This document shows positions 16,175 through 23,252 of a DNA stretch of 64,000 bases, piece after piece. A program made the position numbers and the translations under genes. The notes under the pieces are model-generated. The model had not been told where the DNA came from, made no database searches, and was given only the letters and a program-made list of their open reading frames with translations. Source of the stretch: Sulfitobacter sp. LCG007. GTDB taxonomy: Bacteria; Pseudomonadota; Alphaproteobacteria; Rhodobacterales; Rhodobacteraceae. The stretch's first letter is position 1; every line of letters begins with the position of its first letter. The stretch spans positions 2,666,001 to 2,730,000 of the forward strand of contig NZ_CP161805.1 in the NCBI RefSeq assembly GCF_040801785.1, given 5' to 3'.

Positions 16175-18634
16175 TCAGGCGGTCTCCTGGTAAAGCGCGT
16201 CCTGCAACTCGTGGACGGCCTTTTCGAAGCCCGCCTTGCCGCCGAACGCGTTGATGAGTTGAACGACGCTGCCCATGTCGGTGAAGGGAGTAACCTTCAG
16301 CACATTGGCGTCGTCGAGATTTAGGACGCCCTCGTCGCGGTACTTCTCCAGCAGCGCATCAAGGACGGCACGAGCTTGCGGCCCGTATTTGGTGAACACG
16401 TCGCGCTTCTTCACGTTCTCGGCCCGTTCGCGGCGCGAGAGGGGCTTCGCGTCGAAGGCGACATGGCAGATCAGGTCGAACGGATCGAGGTTCTTGCCAA
16501 GCTCGTCAGCGATGGCATCGAGGGCGAGACCTTCGGCCTCCAGTTCCTCGACGATGGCCTGCTTGCGCTGGGTTGAGTTCCAGCGTTTCAGGAACTCGTC
16601 GAGGCTTGCGAAGCGTTTCCTCAGGGCGTTCTTGGTGAAATCACGCAGGGATTCGGTGACAAGCTTGCCGTTCTCGTCGAGGTATTCCACCCGCTCGGCG
16701 ATGATGCGGGCGCCGACGCCATCGACGTAGATCTTGCGCACGGGATCGCCGGTCGGCAGCGGCAGCGCGGGCTGATTGACGATCGTCTCGTCCTCACCCG
16801 GCGTCGGCGGGATCGCGTCCTCGCCCTCGGGCGTTGCTGGTTCCTCGTCGGGCGGCGTCATCGGGTCATCTGCGCCTGGCGCGTAGATCTGCACGGGATC
16901 GCCGTCGAAGTCCGGGTCCGCGAAATGCGCGGTCGCGCCACGGAAATCGATCAGGGTGAAATAGAACTTCCTGGTGTCCTCGTGCACGCGGGTGCCGCGC
17001 CCGACGATCTGCTTGAACTCGGTCATCGAGCCGATTTCACGGTCGAGCACGATCAGGCGGCAGGTCTGCGCATCAACGCCGGTGGACAGCAGGCGTGAGG
17101 TCGTGACCAAGACGGGCCACTTCGATTCCGGGTCGATGAAGTTGCCAAGCTGGTCCTGGCCCTCCTTGTCGCTGCCGGTGATGCGCATGACGTAGCGCGC
17201 GTTCTCGGTCACCAGATCGGAGTTCTCGTTGATCAGCGCCTGACGCATGCGGGCTGCGTGTTCCTGATCGACGCAGAACACGATGGTCTTCTGGTAGCGG
17301 TCGCCGCTTTCCTTGAGGAAGGCCGTGATCTTCTTAGCGGTCAGAAGGGTGCGGTCGTCCAGAACCAGCGTGCGGTCGAAATCCTTGGCGTTGTAGATGC
17401 GGTCCTCGACCTCGTTGCCGTCGCGGTCCAGCTGGCCTTTCTCGGGCCGGTAGCCTTCTACGTCACGGTCGATGTGAACCTTGATGACCTTGTAGGGAGC
17501 CAGAAATCCGTCGCTGATCCCCTGCTTCAGCGAATAGGTGAATACAGGCTCGCCGAAATATTCCGTGTTGGAGACATATTCCGTTTCCTTCGGCGTGGCG
17601 GTCAGGCCGATCTGCGTCGCACCGGAAAAATGGGTCAGGATTTCACGCCAGGCGGAATCCTCGGCGGCGCTGCCGCGATGGCATTCGTCGATCACGATCA
17701 GATCGAAGAAGTCCTTCGAGAACTCCTTGAACAGCTTCTGGCGCTCTTCCGGCCCGGTGATCGCCTGATAGAGGCCGAGATAGACCTCGAAGGCGGTGTC
17801 GATGCGCCGTTTCCTGTCGAGTGCCAGCGTCAGGTCGACCGAGGTGCCGTCTTGCCGTTCGATGGTCTTGGCATTGGTTGAAAGCTTTGCCATTGCCGCG
17901 CCAAAGGGGCGGAAGTCGTTCACCATAGTCTGGTCGATCAGCACATTACGGTCGGCGAGGAACAGGACGCGCTTGTTGCCTTCGGGGTTCCAGCGCCGTG
18001 ATTTCCAAAGGCGCCAGATGATCTGGAACGCGGTGTAGGTCTTGCCCGTGCCGGTCGCCATGACCAGCAGCACCCGGTCCTGGCCCTTTGCGATGGCCTC
18101 GATCGCCGCGTTGACCGCGTTGACTTGGTAGTAGCGCGGCTCCTTGCCGCTGCCGTCGTCGTGGTAGTCCTGAAGAACAATCTCCTCAGATTCACCATCG
18201 AGTCCTTTCCAGGCGCGATAGCGCGCCCACAGGTCAGCGGGCGACGGGAAGGCATCGAGACCAAGGTTCAGCTCGCGCGGCGAACTGGCGCCGGTGCGGT
18301 CATGGAATACGAAGCCGTCGCCGTTCGAACTAAAGACGAAGGGGATCTTCAGCGTTTCGGCATAGTCGAGCGCCTGCTGCATGCCGTCGCCGACGCTGTG
18401 GGAGTTGTCCTTCGCCTCGATCAGGGCGATCGGAATGTTCGGCTTGTAGTAGAGAACAAAGTCGGCCTTCTTCGCCTTGCCGCGCGTCACCAGCTTGCCG
18501 CGCACGATGATGCGGCCCTTGGTGAAATAGACCTCCTCCCGAACCTGCACCATCTCGTCCCAGCCTGCGCGCTTGACGGCAGGCAGGATGAACTTGGTGC
18601 AGATATCGCGCTCGGTGAGGCTTCGCTTGTCCAT
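16175..18634 (-). CDS. hsdR: Type I restriction-modification endonuclease/translocase subunit R
   Basis: An 819-residue HsdR. The N-terminal PD-(D/E)xK nuclease is visible as ADFVLYYKPNIPIALIEAKDN. A superfamily 2 motor follows, with Walker A MATGTGKT, the DECH box (VIDECHRGS), the LTATP motif III, and motif VI QIVGRGTRVHED. The region around residues 585-625 is an acidic, Pro-rich linker, unusual for the family core and probably flexible. The C-terminal part is helical and binds the methylase core. It is shorter than EcoKI HsdR, as in the EcoEI-like group. The Phd-type antitoxin gene ends five bases upstream. Confidence 0.96.
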   Translation of the reverse strand: MDKRSLTERDICTKFILPAVKRAGWDEMVQVREEVYFTKGRIIVRGKLVTRGKAKKADFVLYYKPNIPIALIEAKDNSHSVGDGMQQALDYAETLKIPFVFSSNGDGFVFHDRTGASSPRELNLGLDAFPSPADLWARYRAWKGLDGESEEIVLQDYHDDGSGKEPRYYQVNAVNAAIEAIAKGQDRVLLVMATGTGKTYTAFQIIWRLWKSRRWNPEGNKRVLFLADRNVLIDQTMVNDFRPFGAAMAKLSTNAKTIERQDGTSVDLTLALDRKRRIDTAFEVYLGLYQAITGPEERQKLFKEFSKDFFDLIVIDECHRGSAAEDSAWREILTHFSGATQIGLTATPKETEYVSNTEYFGEPVFTYSLKQGISDGFLAPYKVIKVHIDRDVEGYRPEKGQLDRDGNEVEDRIYNAKDFDRTLVLDDRTLLTAKKITAFLKESGDRYQKTIVFCVDQEHAARMRQALINENSDLVTENARYVMRITGSDKEGQDQLGNFIDPESKWPVLVTTSRLLSTGVDAQTCRLIVLDREIGSMTEFKQIVGRGTRVHEDTRKFYFTLIDFRGATAHFADPDFDGDPVQIYAPGADDPMTPPDEEPATPEGEDAIPPTPGEDETIVNQPALPLPTGDPVRKIYVDGVGARIIAERVEYLDENGKLVTESLRDFTKNALRKRFASLDEFLKRWNSTQRKQAIVEELEAEGLALDAIADELGKNLDPFDLICHVAFDAKPLSRRERAENVKKRDVFTKYGPQARAVLDALLEKYRDEGVLNLDDANVLKVTPFTDMGSVVQLINAFGGKAGFEKAVHELQDALYQETA

Positions 18635-18639
18635 ACCGG

Positions 18640-18852
18640 TCAGCTGCCCCCTTGTTCTTCGTTATTTGAAGCTGCTTCGCCGGCGAGATTTTTTTCCTGA
18701 ACGTCCAACCTCTTCAGACGCTCATACTCTTCGATTGCAAGTACGACGACGACGGGCCGGCCGTGCTTCGCCACCGCAACCGGCTCGGCTCGAGCGAGAT
18801 CGATCAGTCGTCCGAATCCGTACTTCGCGTCTTTCGCGCTCAAGGTCTGCAT
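18640..18852 (-). CDS. Phd/YefM-type antitoxin, without adjacent toxin
   Basis: A 70-residue protein with the Phd/YefM N-terminal DNA-binding layout: LSAKDAKYGFGRLIDLARAEPVAV followed by KHGRPVVVVLAIEEYERL (the two halves of the fold). Antitoxins of this type repress their own promoter and neutralise a toxin encoded next door. No Doc, YoeB or VapC-like toxin follows; the next gene, five bases on, is hsdR. It may therefore have been recruited as the autoregulator of the R-M operon, or its toxin has been lost. It is the first gene of a six-gene minus-strand operon. Confidence 0.85.
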   Translation of the reverse strand: MQTLSAKDAKYGFGRLIDLARAEPVAVAKHGRPVVVVLAIEEYERLKRLDVQEKNLAGEAASNNEEQGGS

Positions 18853-18942
18853 TCGACTCCCCGCCTATGCCTGCATCACTTTTGGCCAATTTGGCCCAAT
18901 GAAGCAATAGCAGCAGTGGCGTCAGATGCATGGAGTAGGTGA

Positions 18943-19418
18943 TCAAGTACCGAGGAAAGTGTTCTTCTGCTCGATCCAGCTGATCGGGAACGGGTCCATA
19001 AGTCGCGCGAGCGTAACGGCATCGCCCTGACGTCCGTCGAGAACCGCCTCAATGATACCAGGCTCAAGCTGCGTCAGGCGCAGGAGGCGCGTCATATAGG
19101 ACGTCGCGATCCCCTCGCGTTCAGCCAGTTCGGCGATGGTGGTGAACTCACCCGATTCCAGCATACGCTTCCACCGGAAGGCACGCGCCAGCGCCTTGAC
19201 CAGCGTGCTGTCCGGCGTGCGCTCTGGTCGGACACGGTCGGGCATCTGCATCTCCTCTCCTGCAGGATCGCATGGACACGGTCCCACGTCTCGCGGTCGA
19301 TGATCGCGTCGTGCTCGCCGGGGTAGCTATCGCCCTTGTGGACCGCCTCGCCGATGTAGGCGCGGTTGCTGAGCATCCGGTAGCGCTCGATCCGGCCGAC
19401 GCGATCCGGCTGGAGCAT
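18943..19418 (-). pseudogene. Serine recombinase, C-terminal remnant with internal deletion
   Basis: The upstream piece (19418 to about 19255) encodes RYRMLSNRAYIGEAVHKG and YPGEHDAIIDRETWDRV, the end of the conserved Recombinase domain of large serine recombinases. The reading then jumps frame into ALARAFRWKRMLESGEF and RLLRLTQLEPGIIEAVLDG, which is the usual helix-turn-helix C-terminus of alphaproteobacterial members. The zinc-ribbon stretch that should lie between them, and the catalytic N-terminus, are missing. The 5' side of the remnant is fused directly to a phage tail gene fragment on the opposite strand. Confidence 0.8.
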
Positions 19419-20522
19419 GACGGTCGGCTGGTCGACCTGCGGCTCGTCTCCATCGCCGACGCGGAGGCGCGCGGCATCGAGGCGGTGCGCCAGGATCGGG
19501 CGACCTACGACCTGCCGCCCGGCGATCCCCGCGCCGCGTCATTGACCCGGGCCGTGGTGTTCGGCGTGCCGGATACAGTGCTGATGGACCTGCCGCAACT
19601 GACCGAGGATCAGCCCGCGCATCGGCCGATGGTCGCCGCGTACGCGGTTCCCTGGCCGGGCGAGATGGCGGTGTTTCGCAGTCCTTCGACGGATGGGTTT
19701 GAGTTGCTGACCACCTTCGGAACGCGGGCTCGGCTCGGCACGCTGGTCTCCGACTTCTTCGCGGGACCGACGTCGCGCTTCGACCTCGGCAACGCGCTGG
19801 TGGTCGACTTGCTCACCGGCACGCTGGAAAGCGTCACCGACCTGACGCTGTTCGGAGGGGCCAATGCGCTCGCCATCGAGAACGCGCCCGGCGTCTGGGA
19901 GATCGTGCAGGCGGGCGCAGCGGAATTGCTGGCGCCGGGTCGGTATCGTCTGACCCGGCTGCTCCGCGGCCAGCGCGGCACCGAGGATGCCATGGGCAAT
20001 CCCGCGCCGGCGGGCGCGCGGGTCGTCGTGCTGGATACCGCGCTGGCGTCATTGCCGATTGCCGAGGCCGATCTCGGGCTTCCGTGGAACTGGCGCATCG
20101 GTCCCGCAAGCCGCCCGGTCAGCGACGAGACCTATGTGGCGCAGTCATTCGCGCCCGAGGGCGTTGGGCTGCGACCCTTCTCGGTAGCCCATATCGAGCA
20201 GCCGTGGCGCAGGCCCCGCACGCCCGGCGACCTCACGATCCGCTGGACGCGCCGGTCCCGCGCGCTCTCGGCCGACAGCTGGGGCGGGCTGGAAGTGCCG
20301 CTCGGAGAAGAGCTCGAAGCCTACGAGGTCGAGATCCTCGACGGCGCCACCGTGAAGCGGGTGCTGACAACGACCACCACCAGCGCGGTCTACGTCGCCG
20401 CCGACCAGACCGCCGATTGGGGCGCGCCATTCGCCCCCGGCGACACGCTCGACATCCGCATCTATCAGCTCTCCGCCCTCGTCGGGCGGGGCGCGCCGAA
20501 AACAGTCACGCTCACATTCTGA
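19419..20522 (+). pseudogene. Phage/GTA gp15-like tail tip protein, C-terminal fragment
   Basis: About 367 codons remain of what is normally a protein of more than 1200 residues. The fragment carries the gp15-type C-terminal section: YAVPWPGEMAVFRSP, LFGGANALAIEN, the family hallmark YRLTRLLRGQRGTEDAM and the late TIRWTRRSRALSADSW segment. This part forms the baseplate hub or host-specificity region at the tail tip of lambda-like phages and gene transfer agents. The TIM-barrel and other N-terminal domains are gone; the junction with the recombinase remnant is near 19419. The stop is followed seven bases later by the next tail gene, keeping the original order. Confidence 0.8.
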
Positions 20523-20529
20523 GGACCCC

Positions 20530-21606
20530 ATGTCCGACGCCACGACCCATCTCCTGCTGCCCTACATCCTTGCGGCGCAGGCCCAGAAACACGTCACCCA
20601 CAACGAGGCGCTGCGGATCCTCGACGGGCTCGTCCAGCTCTCCGTTCTCGACCGGGACCTAGCGGCGCCGCCTGGTTCTCCCGCCGATGGGGACCGCTAC
20701 ATCGTCGGCTCTGGCGCGACCGGCGACTGGGCGGGGTGGGACCTGAACGTCGCGCTCTGGACCGATGGCGCCTGGTTGCGCCTGCCGCCACGAACGGGCT
20801 GGCGGGCCTGGGTCGAGGACGAGGGGCTGCTGCTCGTCTTCGACGGCGCGGGCTGGATCGGCACGACGCCCGCGGCGCTGCAGAACATGGCGCTGCTGGG
20901 CCTCGGCACCACGGCCGATGCGTCCAACCCGTTCTCCGCCAAGCTGAACGCCGCGCTCTGGACCGCGAAGACCGTCGCCGAGGGTGGGACCGGCGATCTG
21001 TTCTACACCATGAACAAGGAGGCGGCAGGCGACGACCTTGGCCTGACGCTGCAGACCGGCTTTGTCACCAAGGCGCTGGTGGGGCTCTTCGGCTCCGACC
21101 GCTTCCGCCTCGCAGTCTCCGCCGACGGCAGCACCTTCTTCGACGGGCTCAGCGTGGACAACACTACCGGCATCGTCGATCAGCCCCGGCTGCCGCGCTT
21201 CAAGGCGTACACGAACTACGACAACTATGTCGGCGTCGGCACCTGGACCAAGATCGGCCTCAACAACACCGACTACAACGATCAGAGCGCGTTCGACGCC
21301 GCGAACAACCACTTCGTGGCGCCGGTGGACGGCACCTACCTCTTCGGCGCGACGCTGCTCTACAAGATCAACGCAAGCGCCACGGCCCGCATGCGCGGGC
21401 GGCTCGTGCTGAACGGCACGACCGAAATCCGCGGCTCCCTCGGCGAAATCTCCGCCACCCACGTCTCGCTCGCCACCGCGATCTGGCTGCAGACCATGGT
21501 CCCGCTCACCGCGGGCGATACCGTCGAGCTGCAGGGGTATTTCCGGGTTGCGGACGGCTACTTCGCCGCCGATCACACCTCCTTCTGGGGCTGCAAGATC
21601 GGCTGA
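20530..21606 (+). CDS. DUF2793 phage tail protein with C1q-like C-terminal domain
   Basis: A 358-residue protein with a DUF2793 N-terminus (LLLPYILAAQAQKHVTHNEA, then the PADGDRYIVGSGATGDW and W-rich repeats to about 120), a central linker, and a C-terminal beta-sandwich from about 225 (GTWTKIGLNNTDYNDQSAFD, FVAPVDGTYLFGATLLY) that resembles C1q/TNF-like trimerising domains. DUF2793 proteins occur at the end of tail operons in alphaproteobacterial phages. The C1q-like head probably binds the host surface. AGGACCCC upstream of the ATG gives a ribosome site. Confidence 0.85.
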   Translation: MSDATTHLLLPYILAAQAQKHVTHNEALRILDGLVQLSVLDRDLAAPPGSPADGDRYIVGSGATGDWAGWDLNVALWTDGAWLRLPPRTGWRAWVEDEGLLLVFDGAGWIGTTPAALQNMALLGLGTTADASNPFSAKLNAALWTAKTVAEGGTGDLFYTMNKEAAGDDLGLTLQTGFVTKALVGLFGSDRFRLAVSADGSTFFDGLSVDNTTGIVDQPRLPRFKAYTNYDNYVGVGTWTKIGLNNTDYNDQSAFDAANNHFVAPVDGTYLFGATLLYKINASATARMRGRLVLNGTTEIRGSLGEISATHVSLATAIWLQTMVPLTAGDTVELQGYFRVADGYFAADHTSFWGCKIG

Positions 21607-21625
21607 GCGGCGGAAGGAGGCTACG

Positions 21626-21913
21626 ATGACACCACCCCGATCCGAGGGCTTCGTGCGCATCCCCGACGCCGAGTTCGAGGCGATCCTGACGCGGGCGGCC
21701 GAGGAAGGCGCGAAGCGCGCGCTGGCCGATGTCGGCCTCGACGGCGACGAGGCCGCGCTCGACATCCGCGATCTACGCTCCCTCGTGGATTGCATCCGGC
21801 TGGTGCGTCGCACCGCGATGCAGACCACCGTCCGCATGATCACCACCGGCGTCATGCTGGCGCTGCTCGCCGGTATCGCCATCAAGCTCAAGATCTTCGG
21901 CGGCAGCCCGTAG
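21626..21913 (+). CDS. DUF6127-like small membrane protein
   Basis: A 95-residue protein with a charged N-terminal helix (EFEAILTRAAEEGAKRALADVG), the DIRDLRSLVDCIRLVRRTA segment, and one C-terminal membrane helix (ITTGVMLALLAGIAIKL). This is the layout of DUF6127 proteins found between tail and lysis genes in Rhodobacterales prophages. Given its place and single membrane segment it may be a holin or holin accessory, which is inference. GGAAGGAGG five bases before the ATG is an excellent ribosome site. Confidence 0.75.
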   Translation: MTPPRSEGFVRIPDAEFEAILTRAAEEGAKRALADVGLDGDEAALDIRDLRSLVDCIRLVRRTAMQTTVRMITTGVMLALLAGIAIKLKIFGGSP

Positions 21914-21947
21914 CCGCGCTCTATCACCATTCATCAGTCCAACCGCA

Positions 21948-21970
21948 CCCGCCCTCGAGGCGGGTTTTTT
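21948..21970 (+). terminator. Rho-independent terminator between tail and lysis genes
   Basis: CCCGCC (21948-21953) and GGCGGG (21959-21964) form a six-bp stem with a five-base loop, followed at once by six T residues. It separates the DUF6127 gene from the lysis gene, whose ribosome site (GGAGGA) begins only ten bases further on, so the lysis genes may depend on read-through or antitermination. Confidence 0.85.
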
Positions 21971-21985
21971 GTTTTGGAGGACCCC

Positions 21986-22660
21986 ATGACGACGACCTTC
22001 CACCGCCATTGGCGCGACGTGCCTGAGAGCACCTGGCGCTGGCCAAATTTCAGCCCTGCCGAGATCGCCTGCCGGGGTACTGGCAAACTGCTGATCAACG
22101 AGCCCGCCCTCGACAAGCTGCAGGCGCTGCGTGACCGGCTGGGCAAGCCGCTGATCGTCCGCTCGGCCTATCGCAGCCCCGAGCACAACCGTGCCGTCGG
22201 CGGCGCGACCCGGTCGAAGCACATGGACGGCGCCGCCTTCGACATCGCCATGGCGAACCACGACCCGGCGGCCTTCGAGGCGGCGGCGCGCGAGGTCGGG
22301 TTCCTCGGCTTCGGCTTCTACCCGCGCTCGGGGTTTATCCATGTCGATCTCGGGCCCGCGCGTCAGTGGGGCGAGCGCTTCCCGGCCCGCGCGGTACCCT
22401 TTGCCGTCGAGACCGTGCCGGCGCGGGAGACGCTGGCCCAGAGCCGGACGCTACGCGGCACGGGCGCGGCCGGCGCCGCAACCGTGGGTGCCGCTGGGGT
22501 CGAGGTCGCGCAGGAAATCCTGGTCGAAGCCCAGGGCGCGGTCCTGCCGCTGCTGCCCTATCTCGATACATTGCGCTGGGTCTTCATCGCGCTCGCGCTG
22601 GGCGGGATCGCCGTGGCGGTCTGGGCGCGGCTCGACGACTGGAAACGAGGGCTGCGCTGA
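21986..22660 (+). CDS. M15-family peptidase (phage endolysin) with C-terminal membrane segment
   Basis: A 224-residue protein. Residues 1-135 form an M15A D-Ala-D-Ala-carboxypeptidase-type domain: FSPAEIACRGTGKL, SAYRSPEHNRAVGG, the zinc motif SKHMDGAAFDIA (His and Asp ligands), and FIHVDLGP (second His). After an Ala/Gly-rich hinge, residues about 190-213 form a membrane helix (LRWVFIALALGGIAVAVWARL) followed by a short basic tail. The peptidase domain would cleave peptidoglycan stem peptides; the C-terminal anchor is unusual for a plain endolysin and suggests a membrane-held or holin-fused form. GGAGG precedes the ATG. The stop overlaps the spanin gene start. Confidence 0.88.
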   Translation: MTTTFHRHWRDVPESTWRWPNFSPAEIACRGTGKLLINEPALDKLQALRDRLGKPLIVRSAYRSPEHNRAVGGATRSKHMDGAAFDIAMANHDPAAFEAAAREVGFLGFGFYPRSGFIHVDLGPARQWGERFPARAVPFAVETVPARETLAQSRTLRGTGAAGAATVGAAGVEVAQEILVEAQGAVLPLLPYLDTLRWVFIALALGGIAVAVWARLDDWKRGLR

Positions 22661-22917
22661 TGTGGGGCAGCCTGCTGGCCGGGATCCTTGCCCGGCCGTG
22701 GGCGCGGCGAGCGGCCGGTTTCGCCCTCGCAACACTCACCATCACCCTGTTCATCCTCAACCTCCGCCGCACGGCAGAGCGCGCAGGCCGCGCCGCCGAG
22801 CGGCTCGACATGCTGGAGCGCAATGATGCCATCCACCGCCAGATGCTGGGGGCGGCCGCGCGCCGCCCTCATGATCGCAACGCTCTTCTTGACCGCCTGC
22901 GAGACGGTGCGTTCTGA
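22660..22917 (+). CDS. Rz-like i-spanin (inner-membrane lysis protein)
   Basis: An 85-residue protein with one N-terminal membrane helix (about 18-37, AGFALATLTITLFILNL) and a helical, charged periplasmic part rich in Arg and Glu (RRTAERAGRAAERLDMLERN). This is the architecture of phage Rz i-spanins. The lipoprotein gene nested in its 3' end in another frame strongly supports the call. A homologue of identical length, sharing the ending RLRDG(A/H)F, occurs at 36456-36713. The ATG overlaps the endolysin stop. Confidence 0.75.
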   Translation: MWGSLLAGILARPWARRAAGFALATLTITLFILNLRRTAERAGRAAERLDMLERNDAIHRQMLGAAARRPHDRNALLDRLRDGAF

Positions 22918-23074
22918 CATGCCGCCCAGCGCCTGCCCGCCCGTCGTGGCGTACAACCGGGCAGAGCAGGCCCGCGTGGCCGAGGAGGTCGCTGCGTTGC
23001 CAGAGGGAACCCTCATTGTGGGCTGGCTCGCCGATTACGCCGTCCTGCGCGACCAGGCGCGGACTTGCCGGTGA
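22826..23074 (+). CDS. Rz1-like o-spanin lipoprotein, nested in the Rz gene
   Basis: An 82-residue lipoprotein starting 91 bases before the Rz stop codon, in the +1 frame. Its basic N-terminus (RCWGRPRAAL) leads into a short hydrophobic stretch ending in the lipobox LTAC, with the acylated Cys at residue 25. The mature part (ACPPVVAYNRAEQARVAEEV) is helical. Rz1 sits in the outer membrane and joins Rz across the periplasm in the last step of phage lysis. The second copy at 36622-36918 aligns residue for residue around the lipobox and supports this start; an in-frame ATG three bases upstream is equally possible. Between its end and 23252 I see only the palindrome described separately. Confidence 0.75.
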   Translation: MPSTARCWGRPRAALMIATLFLTACETVRSDMPPSACPPVVAYNRAEQARVAEEVAALPEGTLIVGWLADYAVLRDQARTCR

Positions 23075-23232
23075 AAACCGGGCCGGGCGACGTCTTCGCG
23101 GGAAGTGATGGTCGCCTCAACCGCGGCGCATCGCCCGGCCCGGGTCACGGATTCACGCTGTCAATGAGCGGCAGGGATTCGCTGCAGGTGGATGATGACA
23201 GGCGTATTCACGCGTGTCCTGCCCAGCGATGG

Positions 23233-23244
23233 GCACAATTGTGC
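23233..23244. promoter_or_regulatory. 12-bp palindrome related to the regulator repeats at 34.25 kb
   Basis: GCACAATTGTGC is perfectly self-complementary. The surrounding sequence GATGGGCACAATTGTGCACC matches the tandem repeat unit at 34249-34289 at all but about two positions. It lies nine bases beyond the stop codon of the helicase gene, with no gene start beside it. It could be an isolated operator or the leftover start of a deleted copy of the regulator gene. Confidence 0.45.
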
Positions 23245-23252
23245 ACCTCATG

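Noticed and set aside
14594-16324. 576-codon plus-strand open frame opposite hsdM
   Set aside because: Antisense shadow of hsdM; low-complexity composition and no family features.
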